A stretch of 64,000 bases of DNA from Dechloromonas sp. (GCA_028687035.1 JAQUAX010000003.1:186001-250000), one strand, 5' to 3'. Counted from the first letter of the stretch, positions 31,815 through 40,588 are shown. Notes: generated by a model from the sequence alone, not told the origin. Made by a program: numbers and translations.

Positions 31815-33122
31815 ATGCCCGCCCATCACCCACAACGCATCGCGGTCGTCGGCGCCGGCCTCGCCACCGCCTGGCTGCTGAGCCGCCGCTACGCGGTCAC
31901 GCTGTTCGAGGCCGGCCACTACCTCGGCGGGCACACCAACACGGTGGACGTCACGCTGGAGGGCAAAACCCATCCGGTCGATACCGGCTTCCTGGTCTTC
32001 AACGAGCGGACTTATCCGAACCTGATCGCGCTGTTCGACGAACTCGGCGTCGCCAGCGTCGAGACCGAGATGTCCTTCGCGGTCAGCCTGGAAAAGCCGG
32101 ACCTCGAATGGGCCGGCAGCAACCTGGCGACCGTGTTCGGCCAGAAGCGCAACCTGCTGCGCCGCCGCTTCTGGGGCATGCTGTCCGACATCCTGCGCTT
32201 CAACCGCGAGAGCACGGCGTGGCTGGCCAGCCACCCGGACGACCGGCGCAGCCTGCGCGACTTCCTGGTCGCCGGCCGCTATTCCGACGCCTTCTCGGAC
32301 TGGTACCTGCTGCCGATGGCGGCCGCGATCTGGTCCTGCCCGACCGGCCAGATGCTCGACATGCCGCTCGCCACCTTCATCCGCTTCTGCCACAACCACG
32401 GCCTGCTGCAGGTCTTCGACCGGCCGACCTGGCGCACGGTGCAGGGCGGCGGCCGCGAATACGTGCGGCGCATCGCCGCGCAGCTGGCCGACGTGCGGAC
32501 GTCCTGCCCGGTCCGCGCCATCGAGCGTACCGCCGACGGGCTGCAACTGCACCACGCGCACGGCGTCGAGCGTTTCGAGCAGGTCGTGCTCGCGTGCCAC
32601 AGCGACCAGGCGCTGGCCATCGCCGGCGATGCGGCCAGTGCCGGGCAGCGCGCCGTGCTCGGCGCGATCCGCTACCAGCCGAACCGCGCCGTGCTGCACA
32701 CCGACCGGGCGCTGCTGCCGCGCGACGAGAAGCTGTGGTCGGCTTGGAACTACTTCGCCGGCCGCGGCGAGCCGGGCAGCCAGCCGGTCGGCGTCTCCTA
32801 CCTGATCAACAAGCTGCAGCCGCTGCCCTTCTCGATGCCCGTCGTCGTCACGCTGAACCCGGCGCGCGAGCCGGACCCGGCCCGGATCATCGCCGAGTTC
32901 GACTACGCCCACCCGATCTTCGACGGTCCGGCGATCGCCGCCCAGCAGCGCCTCGCGTCGGTGCAGGGCGAGGGCGGCCTGTGGCTGGCCGGCGCCTGGG
33001 GCAGCTACGGCTTCCACGAGGACGGCCTGAAGTCCGCGTTGCGCGTCGCCAACGGCCTCGGCGTCCAGGCGCCGTGGCAGGCCGCGGCCGAACCGGCGCA
33101 CGCGGCGCCGGCCGGCGCCTGA
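31815..33122 (+). CDS. FAD-dependent amine-oxidase-like oxidoreductase
   Basis: The 435-residue flavoprotein is of the kind always found with DUF1365 and CFA-like genes. After the first strand (RIAVVGAG) comes LFEAGHYLGGHTNTVDV, PVDTGFLVFNERTYPNL, and a C-terminal WLAGAWGSYGFHEDGLKSA. Oddly, the dinucleotide motif reads GAGLATAWLL, three residues shorter than the usual GAG-x-x-GL-x-x-AWLL, so the third glycine of GxGxxG is missing. The rest of the FAD site looks intact. Its substrate is probably a membrane lipid fatty acid, by context. It begins 9 nt after folE2. Confidence 0.82.
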   Translation: MPAHHPQRIAVVGAGLATAWLLSRRYAVTLFEAGHYLGGHTNTVDVTLEGKTHPVDTGFLVFNERTYPNLIALFDELGVASVETEMSFAVSLEKPDLEWAGSNLATVFGQKRNLLRRRFWGMLSDILRFNRESTAWLASHPDDRRSLRDFLVAGRYSDAFSDWYLLPMAAAIWSCPTGQMLDMPLATFIRFCHNHGLLQVFDRPTWRTVQGGGREYVRRIAAQLADVRTSCPVRAIERTADGLQLHHAHGVERFEQVVLACHSDQALAIAGDAASAGQRAVLGAIRYQPNRAVLHTDRALLPRDEKLWSAWNYFAGRGEPGSQPVGVSYLINKLQPLPFSMPVVVTLNPAREPDPARIIAEFDYAHPIFDGPAIAAQQRLASVQGEGGLWLAGAWGSYGFHEDGLKSALRVANGLGVQAPWQAAAEPAHAAPAGA

Positions 33123-33130
33123 GGTCCGCG

Positions 33131-33895
33131 ATGTCCAGCGCGGCGCGCCTCTTCGTCGGCCATGTGATGCACCGCCGGCTGCGGCCGGCGGTCAACGCCT
33201 TCGTCTATCCGGTGTTCTACGTGCAGCTGCCGCTGCGCGGACTGGCGTCCGGAAATTGCGGCATTTTCTCGGTCGACCGCGCCAACCTGCTGAGCCTGCG
33301 CAGCGCCGACCACGGCCCGCGCGACGGCAGCCCGCTGCTGCCGTGGATCGAGGGGCTGCTGCGCGAGCGCGGCCTGCCGGCCGACGGCGACATCGTGCTG
33401 CAGACCTTCCCGCGCGTGCTCGGCTACGTGTTCAACCCGGTCAGCTTCTGGTTCTGCCGCGACCGCGCCGGCGCGCTGATCGCCGTGCTGGCCGAGGTCA
33501 ACAACACCTTCGGCGGCCGCCACAGCTACCTGCTGCACCACCCGGACGGCTCGCCGCTGCGCGACGGCGAGGAGCTGCGCGCGACCAAGGCCTTTCACGT
33601 GTCGCCGTTCTGCGAGGTCGAAGGCGGCTACCGCTTCCGCTTCCATCTCGACCGGCCGGTGCCGCTGGTCCGCATCGACTACGACGACGCCGACGGCGAA
33701 CTGCTGCTGACCTCGATTTCCGGCCGTCCGCAGGCGTGGACCGCGAGCCGCCTGCTGGCCGCCTTCCTGCGCATGCCGCTGCTCACGTTCGGCGTCATCG
33801 CGCGCATCCACTGGCAGGCGCTGAAACTTTGGCTGAAGGGCGTCCCCTTCCGCGGCGCCCGTCCCGCCACCTCACTACAGGAATCGACCAAATGA
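33131..33895 (+). CDS. DUF1365 family protein
   Basis: The 254-residue protein has the family-typical features: LFVGHVMHRRLRP at the N-terminus, FPRVLGYVFNPVSFWFC, AVLAEVNNTFGGRHSY and KAFHVSPFCEVEGGYRF. DUF1365 proteins are unassigned but nearly always sit between a flavoprotein and a CFA-like methyltransferase, suggesting a role in modification of phospholipid acyl chains. It starts 8 nt after the flavoprotein gene and overlaps cfa by ATGA. Confidence 0.85.
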   Translation: MSSAARLFVGHVMHRRLRPAVNAFVYPVFYVQLPLRGLASGNCGIFSVDRANLLSLRSADHGPRDGSPLLPWIEGLLRERGLPADGDIVLQTFPRVLGYVFNPVSFWFCRDRAGALIAVLAEVNNTFGGRHSYLLHHPDGSPLRDGEELRATKAFHVSPFCEVEGGYRFRFHLDRPVPLVRIDYDDADGELLLTSISGRPQAWTASRLLAAFLRMPLLTFGVIARIHWQALKLWLKGVPFRGARPATSLQESTK

Positions 33896-35076
33896 ACGAG
33901 ACCCTGACCCTGCGCGGCAATCCGCCGCTGGCCCGCGACACGCGCAGCGTGCTGTCCCTGCTCGAAGGCCTGCGCCACGGCTTGCTCGAAGTCCGCCTGC
34001 CGGACGGCGGCAGCCGCCTGTTCGGCGAAGGCGAGCCGGGCGTCGTGCTGCAGGTGCACGACGAGGCGATGTTCGGCCGCGTGCTGGCGCGCGGCGACAT
34101 CGGCCTGGCCGAAGCCTACCTCGACGGCCAGTGGGACACGCCGGACCTGACCGGGCTGCTCGGGCTGTTCGCCGCCAACCGCGACGCGCTGCGCCGGGCG
34201 GTGTACGGCTCGTGGCGCCAGCTGCTCGGCGCCCGCCTGCGCCACTGGCTGAACCGCAACAGCCGCGACGGCAGCCGGCGCAACATCATGGCCCACTACG
34301 ACCTGGGCAACGATTTCTACCGGCTGTGGCTGGACCCGTCGATGAGCTATTCGTCGGCGCTGTACCGGCCCGCCGACGACGGCAGCCTGCCGGCCGCGCA
34401 GGACGCCAAGTACCGGCGCATCCTGAACCGGCTGGCCGCCGGCCCCGGCCAGCGGGTGCTCGAGATCGGCTGCGGCTGGGGCGGCTTCGCCGAACTCGCC
34501 GTCGCCGAGGGGCTGCAGCTGACCGGCCTGACGCTGTCGCCGGCCCAGCTCGAATGGGCGCGCCGTCGCGTGCCGCAGGCCGACCTGCGCCTGCAGGATT
34601 ACCGCGACCTCGACGAGCGCTTCGACCACGTCGTGTCGATCGAGATGTTCGAAGCCGTCGGCGAGCGCTGGTGGCCGACCTACTTCAGCGGCGTCGCCCG
34701 CGCGCTGCGCCCGGGCGGCCGGGCCGTGGTGCAGAGCATCACGATCCGCGACGACCTGTTCTCGTCCTACCGGCGCGGCACCGACTTCATCCAGCAGTAC
34801 ATCTTCCCGGGCGGCATGCTGCCGTCGCGCAGCGCGTTCCGTTCCGCCGCGGCGCGCCAGGGGCTGGCCGTCGTCGACGAATACGCGTTCGGTCCCGACT
34901 ACGCGCGCACGCTGGCCGAATGGCGCCAGTCCTTCGAAACCAACTGGCCGCGCATCGCCGAACTCGGTTTCGACGAGACCTTCCGCCGCCTGTGGCGCTT
35001 CTACCTGTGCTACTGCGAGGCCGGCTTCCTGGCCGGCAACATCGATGTCGTCCAGTTCGAACTGCGCCACCGCTAG
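33892..35076 (+). CDS. cyclopropane-fatty-acyl-phospholipid synthase family methyltransferase
   Basis: The 394-residue SAM-dependent enzyme adds a methylene or methyl group to unsaturated phospholipid acyl chains. It has the N-terminal lipid-binding domain (DIGLAEAYLDGQWDTPDL), NIMAHYDLGNDFYRLWLD, the SAM motif RVLEIGCGWGGFAE, the SIEMFEAVGERWW segment and IFPGGMLPS. The C-terminal YLCYCEAGF holds the cysteine corresponding to the family's catalytic Cys. In photo-oxidative regulons such enzymes can lead to methylated or furan fatty acids; which product is made here is not known. Its end overlaps the next gene by 32 nt. Confidence 0.93.
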   Translation: MNETLTLRGNPPLARDTRSVLSLLEGLRHGLLEVRLPDGGSRLFGEGEPGVVLQVHDEAMFGRVLARGDIGLAEAYLDGQWDTPDLTGLLGLFAANRDALRRAVYGSWRQLLGARLRHWLNRNSRDGSRRNIMAHYDLGNDFYRLWLDPSMSYSSALYRPADDGSLPAAQDAKYRRILNRLAAGPGQRVLEIGCGWGGFAELAVAEGLQLTGLTLSPAQLEWARRRVPQADLRLQDYRDLDERFDHVVSIEMFEAVGERWWPTYFSGVARALRPGGRAVVQSITIRDDLFSSYRRGTDFIQQYIFPGGMLPSRSAFRSAAARQGLAVVDEYAFGPDYARTLAEWRQSFETNWPRIAELGFDETFRRLWRFYLCYCEAGFLAGNIDVVQFELRHR

Positions 35077-35563
35077 GCGGCGCTTCTGCCTGGCGCTCGC
35101 CGCCTGGCCGCTGGCCGCTCTGGCCGAGGCGCCGCTGCCCGGCCTGCGGCGCTGGGGCAGCGGCGAGTTCCGGCGCTTCGGCTTCCTGGTCTACGAGGCG
35201 ACGCTGTGGGCCGGCGACGACCCGACCCGGCCGCCGCTGGCGCTGCGCCTCGACTACCGGCGCAACCTGTCCGGGCGGGCGATCGCCGACGCCAGCCTGC
35301 GCGAGATGCGCCAGCTCGGCGGCGAGGCGCCGCTGCCGGCGGCCTGGGGCGAGCGGATGGCCGCGCTGTTCCCGGACGTCCGGGCCGGCGACAGCATCAC
35401 CGGCATCCACCGCGCGGACGGCGCCCACTTCCTGTACAACGGCCGCGACCTGGGCGGCATCGCCGATCCCGAATTCGCCCGCCGCTTCTTCGCGATCTGG
35501 CTCGACCCGCGGACCAGCGCGCCGGAACTGCGCGCCGCGCTGCTGCGCCGGCCGGGCGCCTGA
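35045..35563 (+). CDS. exported chalcone-isomerase-like protein
   Basis: The 172-residue protein has a signal peptide (hydrophobic about 14-28, ending ALAEA) and the chalcone-isomerase-like fold signature: LRRWGSGEFRRFGFLVYEATLW, ALRLDYRRNLSG and a C-terminal GGIADPEFARRFFAIWLD. Bacterial members do not isomerise chalcone and their ligand may be a fatty acid. The start at 35045 lies within the last 32 nt of the methyltransferase gene, which implies translational coupling. Confidence 0.78.
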   Translation: MSSSSNCATARRRFCLALAAWPLAALAEAPLPGLRRWGSGEFRRFGFLVYEATLWAGDDPTRPPLALRLDYRRNLSGRAIADASLREMRQLGGEAPLPAAWGERMAALFPDVRAGDSITGIHRADGAHFLYNGRDLGGIADPEFARRFFAIWLDPRTSAPELRAALLRRPGA

Positions 35564-35566
35564 GCC

Positions 35567-36787
35567 ATGACCGGCGGCCGCGTCCTCGCCTACGGCCTGC
35601 TCGGGCTGCCGCTGGCCTTCGCCGCACTGCCGGTCTATGTCCACCTGCCGCGCTATTACGCCGCGGTCGCCGGCATGGAGCTGGCGCTGCTCGGCGGCAT
35701 CCTGCTCGCCGCCCGCCTGCTCGACGCCGCGGTCGACCCCTGGCTCGGCTGGCTGGCCGACCGCGTGCCGCGCCGCCGGATGCTGGCGCTTGCGCTGCCC
35801 GCCTTTGCCGCCGGCTTCGTCGCGCTGTTCAGCCCGCCGGCCGACGGCGCCGCCGGCTGGCTGCTCGGCGCGCTGGCGCTGACCTACCTCGGCTTCTCGG
35901 CCGCCTCGGTCGCCTACCAGGCGTGGGGTGCCGACGTCGGCGCCGATTCCGTCGAGCGCACCCGGTTGACCGCGGCGCGCGAGGGCTGCGGCCTGCTCGG
36001 CGTGATCCTCGCCGCGGCGCTGCCCGGCCTGCTCGCGGCCGATCCGGAGGCCGGCGTCGCCCGCCTGGCCTGGCTGCTGCCGCCCCTGCTGCTGCTCGCC
36101 GCGCTGCCGGCCTTCGCGCTGGTCGGCCCCGGTGCGGTGCAACCCGCGCCGGCCGCGGCGCCCTGGCCGGCGCTGTCCCGGGTGCTGGCCGACGCCGCTT
36201 TCCGGCGCCTGCTTGCCGTTTTCGTGGCGAACGGGATCGCCGCCGCGCTGCCGGCGACGCTGTTCCTGTTCTTCGTCGCCGACGTGCTGCGCGCCGGTGC
36301 GGCCGGCGGCCCGCTGCTCGCCCTCTATTTCGTCGCCGGCGCCGCCGGCCTGCCGCTGTGGGTCCGGCTGGCCGCGCGCTTCGGCCGCGTCGGCGCCTGG
36401 CTGGCCGGCATGGCGCTTTCCATCGTCGCTTTTTCCGGCGCCGCGCTGCTCGGCCCCGGCGACGTCGCCGCCTTCGCCGCGATCTGCCTGCTGTCCGGGC
36501 TGGCGCTCGGTGCCGACCTGGCGCTGCCGGCGGCGCTCGCCGCCGACCACGGCGAGCGCCTGGGCCAGGCCGGCGCCTGCTTCGGCGTCTGGAACCTGGT
36601 CGCCAAGCTGAACCTGGCCCTGGCCGCCGGACTGGCGCTGCCGCTGCTCGCCGCCTTCGGCTATGCGCCCGGCGGCGAATCCGGCCTGGCGGCGCTCGGC
36701 CTCGCCTACGCCCTGTTGCCGCTCGCCTTCAAGGCACTGGCCGCCGCGCTGCTGTGGCGCTGGCGGCATTTTCTGGAGAACCGATGA
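35567..36787 (+). CDS. MFS/GPH-type transporter
   Basis: The 406-residue protein has about 12 hydrophobic segments and the beginning LLGLPLAFAALPVYVHLPRYY plus RLLDAAVDPWLGWLADRVPRR, as in the sugar:cation (GPH) branch of the MFS. Such transporters accompany DUF1365/CFA clusters; the cargo is unknown and a lipid or lipid-derived compound is one possibility. It starts 3 nt after the chalcone-isomerase-like gene and its stop overlaps the next ATG. Confidence 0.82.
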   Translation: MTGGRVLAYGLLGLPLAFAALPVYVHLPRYYAAVAGMELALLGGILLAARLLDAAVDPWLGWLADRVPRRRMLALALPAFAAGFVALFSPPADGAAGWLLGALALTYLGFSAASVAYQAWGADVGADSVERTRLTAAREGCGLLGVILAAALPGLLAADPEAGVARLAWLLPPLLLLAALPAFALVGPGAVQPAPAAAPWPALSRVLADAAFRRLLAVFVANGIAAALPATLFLFFVADVLRAGAAGGPLLALYFVAGAAGLPLWVRLAARFGRVGAWLAGMALSIVAFSGAALLGPGDVAAFAAICLLSGLALGADLALPAALAADHGERLGQAGACFGVWNLVAKLNLALAAGLALPLLAAFGYAPGGESGLAALGLAYALLPLAFKALAAALLWRWRHFLENR

Positions 36788-37314
36788 TGAAACTCTTGAT
36801 GCTGACCTTCCTCTTCCTCTTCCTCGGCCTGGCCGGCTGCGCCGGTCCCGGCATCGAGCGCTACCGCGGCGAACAGCCGGCGCTCGACCTGCAGCGCTAC
36901 CTGAACGGCACGCTCGACGCCTGGGGCATGTTCCAGGGACGCTCAGGCGAAGTGCAGAAACGCTTCCGCGTCGTCATCGACGCCCGCTGGGACGGCGACA
37001 CCGGCGTCCTCGACGAGAAGTTCGAGTGGTCCGACGGCAGCACCTCGCGCCGCGTCTGGACGCTGGTCCGCCAGCCGGACGGCAGCTGGCGCGGGCGGGC
37101 CGACGACGTGGTCGGCGAGGCGGTCGGCGAAGTCGCCGGCAACGCGTTGCGCTGGCGCTACGTGCTGGCGCTGCCGGTCGACGGCAAGGTCTGGCACGTC
37201 GATTTCGACGACTGGATGTACCTGATGGACGACAAGGTGATGCTGAACCGCTCGACGATGTCCAAATGGGGCTTCCGGCTGGGCGAGGTCACGCTGACCT
37301 TCGTCAAGCGGTAA
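36784..37314 (+). CDS. DUF3833 lipoprotein
   Basis: The 176-residue protein has a lipoprotein signal (MMKLLMLTFLFLFLGLAGCA, lipobox cysteine at position 19) followed by a beta-rich lipocalin-like DUF3833 domain: LDAWGMFQGRSGEVQKRFRV, FEWSDGSTSRRVW and DDWMYLMDDKVMLNRSTMSK. It is a standard member of this lipid cluster. The sequence ATGATGA overlaps the transporter stop; either ATG could be used. Confidence 0.82.
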   Translation: MMKLLMLTFLFLFLGLAGCAGPGIERYRGEQPALDLQRYLNGTLDAWGMFQGRSGEVQKRFRVVIDARWDGDTGVLDEKFEWSDGSTSRRVWTLVRQPDGSWRGRADDVVGEAVGEVAGNALRWRYVLALPVDGKVWHVDFDDWMYLMDDKVMLNRSTMSKWGFRLGEVTLTFVKR

Positions 37315-37321
37315 ACGCGCG

Positions 37322-38083
37322 ATGAATCCGAAAATCACCGACTGGCGGGGGCGTCGCGTCTGGCTGGTCGGCGCGTCGAGCGGCATCGGCGCGGCGCTGG
37401 CCGGCGAGCTGGCCGGGCGCGGCGCGCGGCTGGCGCTGTCGGCCCGGCGCGCCGACCGGCTGGCCGGGCTGGGCGTCGACGGCGCCTTGCTGCTGCCGTG
37501 CGACGCGACCGATCCGGCCAGCCTGGCCGCCGCCCGCGCCGAACTGCTCGCCGCGTGGGGCGGCATCGACCTGGCGATCTACCTGGCCGGCGACTACGTG
37601 CCGATGACGGCCGACGACTTCGACCTGGCCACCGCGCAGCGCGTCATCGAGGTCAATTTCGGCGGCGCCTTGCGCCTGGCCGACTGCGTGCTGCCCGAAC
37701 TCGCGGCCGGCGGCGGCATCGCCTTCGTCGCCAGCGTCGCCGGCTACCGCGGCCTGCCGCGCGCGCTGTGCTACGGGCCGGGCAAGGCGGCGCTGATCCA
37801 TTTCGCCGAATGCCTGCACCTCGATCTGGCGCCGCGCGGCATCGGCGTCTGGGTGATCAACCCGGGCTTCGTCTCGACCCGGCTGACCGCGCGCAACGAT
37901 TTTGCGATGCCGGCGCTGCTGACGCCGGAACAGGCGGCGCTCGCCGCGGTCGACGGCTTTGCGGGGGGCGATTTCGAAATCCACTTCCCGAAGCGTTTCA
38001 CCCGCGTGCTGAAACTGCTCGCGCTGCTGCCCTACCGCGTGTATTTCCCGCTGATCCGCCGCCTGACCGGAGCTTCCCGATGA
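37322..38083 (+). CDS. short-chain dehydrogenase/reductase
   Basis: The 253-residue Rossmann enzyme has the cofactor motif LVGASSGIGAALAGELAGRG near the N-terminus, the catalytic CYGPGKAAL (Tyr-x3-Lys) and a preceding FVASVAGYRG containing the catalytic Ser. An NADP preference is suggested by SARRADRL. The substrate is unknown; operon context points to a lipid-derived alcohol or ketone. It begins 7 nt after the DUF3833 gene and overlaps the next by ATGA. Confidence 0.88.
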   Translation: MNPKITDWRGRRVWLVGASSGIGAALAGELAGRGARLALSARRADRLAGLGVDGALLLPCDATDPASLAAARAELLAAWGGIDLAIYLAGDYVPMTADDFDLATAQRVIEVNFGGALRLADCVLPELAAGGGIAFVASVAGYRGLPRALCYGPGKAALIHFAECLHLDLAPRGIGVWVINPGFVSTRLTARNDFAMPALLTPEQAALAAVDGFAGGDFEIHFPKRFTRVLKLLALLPYRVYFPLIRRLTGASR

Positions 38084-38502
38084 CGCTCGACGAACTGATC
38101 GATTTCTACCAGACGCTGGACGTCGACCGCGTCGCCCGCTTCGCCGAGTTCTACGCCGACGACGCCGCGTTCAAGGACCCGTTCAACGACGTGCGCGGCG
38201 TCGCGGCGATCCGGCGCATCTTCACGCACATGTTCAGCCAGGTCGCCGAGCCGCGTTTCGTCGTCACCGAGCGCGTCGTCGATGCCGGCGGCGCCGTGCT
38301 GGTCTGGGAATTCCACTACCGGATGCGCCTGCCCGGCCGCTGCGACGCCCAGGTGATGCGCGGCGTGTCGCACCTGAAGTTCGCCGCCGACGGCCGCGTC
38401 GCCAGCCACCGCGACTACTGGGACACGGCCGAGGAGCTGTACATGAAGCTGCCGCTGCTCGGCCCGCTGATGCGCGGCCTGCGCCGCTACCTGGCGGCCT
38501 GA
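38080..38502 (+). CDS. nuclear transport factor 2 family (SnoaL-like) protein
   Basis: The 140-residue protein folds as a cone-shaped alpha+beta barrel: DELIDFYQTLDVDRVARFAEFYADDAAFKDPF is split by motif, then HMFSQVAEPRFVV and HRDYWDTAEELYMKLPLLG. Small isomerase-like proteins of this type close the same operon in other genomes. No catalytic residue can be assigned. It ends the operon, converging on a histidine kinase gene 4 nt away with no visible terminator. Confidence 0.8.
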   Translation: MTLDELIDFYQTLDVDRVARFAEFYADDAAFKDPFNDVRGVAAIRRIFTHMFSQVAEPRFVVTERVVDAGGAVLVWEFHYRMRLPGRCDAQVMRGVSHLKFAADGRVASHRDYWDTAEELYMKLPLLGPLMRGLRRYLAA

Positions 38503-38506
38503 CGGC

Positions 38507-39598
38507 TCAGGCGGCCGGCAGGTCGATCGCGACGGCCAGCCCGCCCGCCGGGCGGTTGCCGGCCGCGATCCGCCCGCCGTGCGCCTCGACGACGCGGCGC
38601 GCAATCGACAGCCCGAGGCCGTGCCCGGCGAAGGCGCGGCTGTCGTCGGCCCGGAAGAAGGGGGCGAAAATCCTTTCGAGCAGCTCGTCCGGCACGCCGG
38701 CGCCGTCGTCGGCGACCGCCACGCGGACCCTCGGGCCGTCCCGTTGCGCCGAGATCGCGATCCGGCCGCCGGCCGGCGAGTGGCGCAGCGCATTGCGCAC
38801 GACGTTCTCGACCGCCCGCTGCAGCAGCTCGGCGCTGCCGCGCACGGCGAGCGGGCCCGTGGCGGCCAGCTCGATCCGGCAGCCGCGCGCTTCGCCCTCG
38901 ATCGCCGCATCGTCGGCGATGCCGGCGAGCAGCTCGGCGAGCTCCACCGTTTCGTCGAAGCGCCCGGCGAGGCCGGCGTCGAGCCGGGCCAGCGTCAGCA
39001 GTTCGCCGACCAGGCGGTCCATGCGCCCGGTGTCGCGGTCGATGCGCTCGGCGAATTCCGCGGCCCGCTCTGGCTGCTGGCGGAGCAGATCGGATGCCGC
39101 CTGCAGCCGGGCGAGCGGCGAGCGCAGCTCGTGCGAGATGTCGTGCAGCCAGCGGCGCTGGCCTTCGATCAGGCGTTCGAGGCGTTCGGCCATGCGGTCG
39201 AAATCCTGGCCGAGGTCGGCCAGCTCGTCCTGGCGGCGCCCCATGCCGGCGCCGATCCGTGTCGTCAGCCGGCCGGCGGCGACCGCGTCGAATGCGTCGC
39301 GCAGGCTGCGGATCGGGCGCGAGAAATACCAGGCGAGCAGCGCGGCGAACAGCAGGCTGACCACGCTGCCGGCCAGCAGCGGCAGCAACGGCGGCCGCAG
39401 ACCGCGCTCAGGCGGCGGGGGCGGCGGCCGGAAATCGCCGGTCCCGGGCGGCGGCAGCGGCGGGCGCTCGGCCCGGGCATGCGGCGGCGGACGGTCCGGG
39501 TGGGTCAGCCAGATGGTCAGCCCGACGCCGGCGGCGGTCAGCGACTGCGCCATCCAGAAGAAGAAAAAGAATTTCCAGAACAGCCGGCCCAGGCGCAT
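38507..39598 (-). CDS. CpxA-like sensor histidine kinase
   Basis: The 363-residue kinase has a first membrane segment (about 8-30), a short Pro-rich periplasmic part of about 40 residues (PPPHARAERPPLPPPG), a second segment near 75-95, a HAMP domain, the H-box HDISHELRSPLARLQ, N-box ENVVRNALRHS and G-boxes DDGAGVPDELL and GHGLGLSIARR. The very small periplasmic region resembles CpxA- or RstB-type kinases more than large sensor proteins. It lies 10 nt after the regulator gene and converges on the lipid operon. Confidence 0.9.
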   Translation of the reverse strand: MRLGRLFWKFFFFFWMAQSLTAAGVGLTIWLTHPDRPPPHARAERPPLPPPGTGDFRPPPPPPERGLRPPLLPLLAGSVVSLLFAALLAWYFSRPIRSLRDAFDAVAAGRLTTRIGAGMGRRQDELADLGQDFDRMAERLERLIEGQRRWLHDISHELRSPLARLQAASDLLRQQPERAAEFAERIDRDTGRMDRLVGELLTLARLDAGLAGRFDETVELAELLAGIADDAAIEGEARGCRIELAATGPLAVRGSAELLQRAVENVVRNALRHSPAGGRIAISAQRDGPRVRVAVADDGAGVPDELLERIFAPFFRADDSRAFAGHGLGLSIARRVVEAHGGRIAAGNRPAGGLAVAIDLPAA

Positions 39599-39608
39599 TC
39601 CCGCGTCC

Positions 39609-40313
39609 TCAGCCGGCGAGCAGCTGGTAGCCCTTGCGGATCACCGTCTGGACCCGCGAGCGGCCGTCCGGCAGCGGCCCGAGCTTGTGCCGGATGCTGC
39701 TGATGTGGACGTCGATGCTGCGGTCGAAGCGGGTCAGCGGGCGGCCCATCGCCTCTTCCGACAGCCGTTCCTTGGCGATCGGCTGGCCGGCGTGGCGGGC
39801 CAGCAGCTCGAGCAGGTTGAATTCGGTGCCGGTCAGCGCCAGCGTCGTGCCGGCCAGTTCGGCGAGGCGCCGCGCCGGGTCGAGCACCAGGTCGCCGACG
39901 ACCAGCGCCCCTTGCGGTACCGGGCGCGGTCCGCTCCGCTTCAGGATCGCGCGCAGCCGGGCGGCCAGTTCGCGCGGCGTGCAGGGCTTGGGCACGTAGT
40001 CGTCGGCACCCAGTTCGAGGCCGACGATGCGGTCGGTATCGTCGCCGCGCGCGCTCAGCATGACGACCGGCAGCGCGCCGGCGGAACGGATCGAGCGCAG
40101 CACTTCGATGCCGTTCAGGCCGGGCATCATGATGTCGAGCACGACGATGTCGTGGGTGCCGGACAGCGCCGCGGCGGCGCCGGATTTGCCGTCGTGGGCG
40201 CGGTCGACCGCGAAACCGTCGCGTTCCAGGTAGTCGCCGAGCAGTTCGAGCAATTCGGCGTCGTCGTCGACGAGCAGCACGCGGGGCGGAGCGGGGGACG
40301 TGTCGGGCAGCAT
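39609..40313 (-). CDS. CpxR-like OmpR-family response regulator
   Basis: The 234-residue regulator has a receiver domain (VLLVDDDAELLELLGDYLER, phospho-Asp in VLDIMMPGLNG, VGLELGADDYVPKP) and a C-terminal winged helix (LALTGTEFNLLELLARHAGQ, VDVHISSIRHKLG). The receiver is especially close to CpxR. TTAAC-N5-TTTAC, the same spacing as the CpxR box on the opposite strand, lies 41 nt upstream, suggesting autoregulation, with further copies before the EF-hand gene. Confidence 0.92.
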   Translation of the reverse strand: MLPDTSPAPPRVLLVDDDAELLELLGDYLERDGFAVDRAHDGKSGAAAALSGTHDIVVLDIMMPGLNGIEVLRSIRSAGALPVVMLSARGDDTDRIVGLELGADDYVPKPCTPRELAARLRAILKRSGPRPVPQGALVVGDLVLDPARRLAELAGTTLALTGTEFNLLELLARHAGQPIAKERLSEEAMGRPLTRFDRSIDVHISSIRHKLGPLPDGRSRVQTVIRKGYQLLAG

Positions 40314-40353
40314 GGGGCGATCTTAGGGCGGCATGGGCGCCGGGCCGCATTTT

Positions 40354-40368
40354 TTAACATGAATTTAC
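40354..40368. promoter_or_regulatory. CpxR-like box 1 (TTAAC-N5-TTTAC)
   Basis: TTAAC at 40354-40358 and TTTAC at 40364-40368 are spaced by five bases, which equals the inverse of the CpxR consensus GTAAA-N5-GTAAA. It is 41 nt upstream of the regulator's start codon. Confidence 0.6.
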
Positions 40369-40478
40369 GTCCACCGCGGCGCGATTCCGCGTCGCCCGGC
40401 AAGGCTTGCCGAAGCCGCCGGCCGCTCGGCTGCCGGACCCCGGCGGGCAGCGTGCCAAGTCCTTGCCGCTGCGGCGCA

Positions 40479-40493
40479 TTAACCCGGCTTTAC
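40479..40493. promoter_or_regulatory. CpxR-like box 2 (TTAAC-N5-TTTAC)
   Basis: TTAAC at 40479-40483 and TTTAC at 40489-40493 repeat the pattern of box 1 with different spacer bases. The extended TTTACGTCC is shared with box 1. Confidence 0.6.
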
Positions 40494-40588
40494 GTCCCGG
40501 CAGCGGCGGCAACGCTTGCCGGCCGCTCCGCCGGTGCCTCCGTTTCCGTGCCCGACGGGGCCGGGGAAGGCCGCAGGATGTCTGCGCA

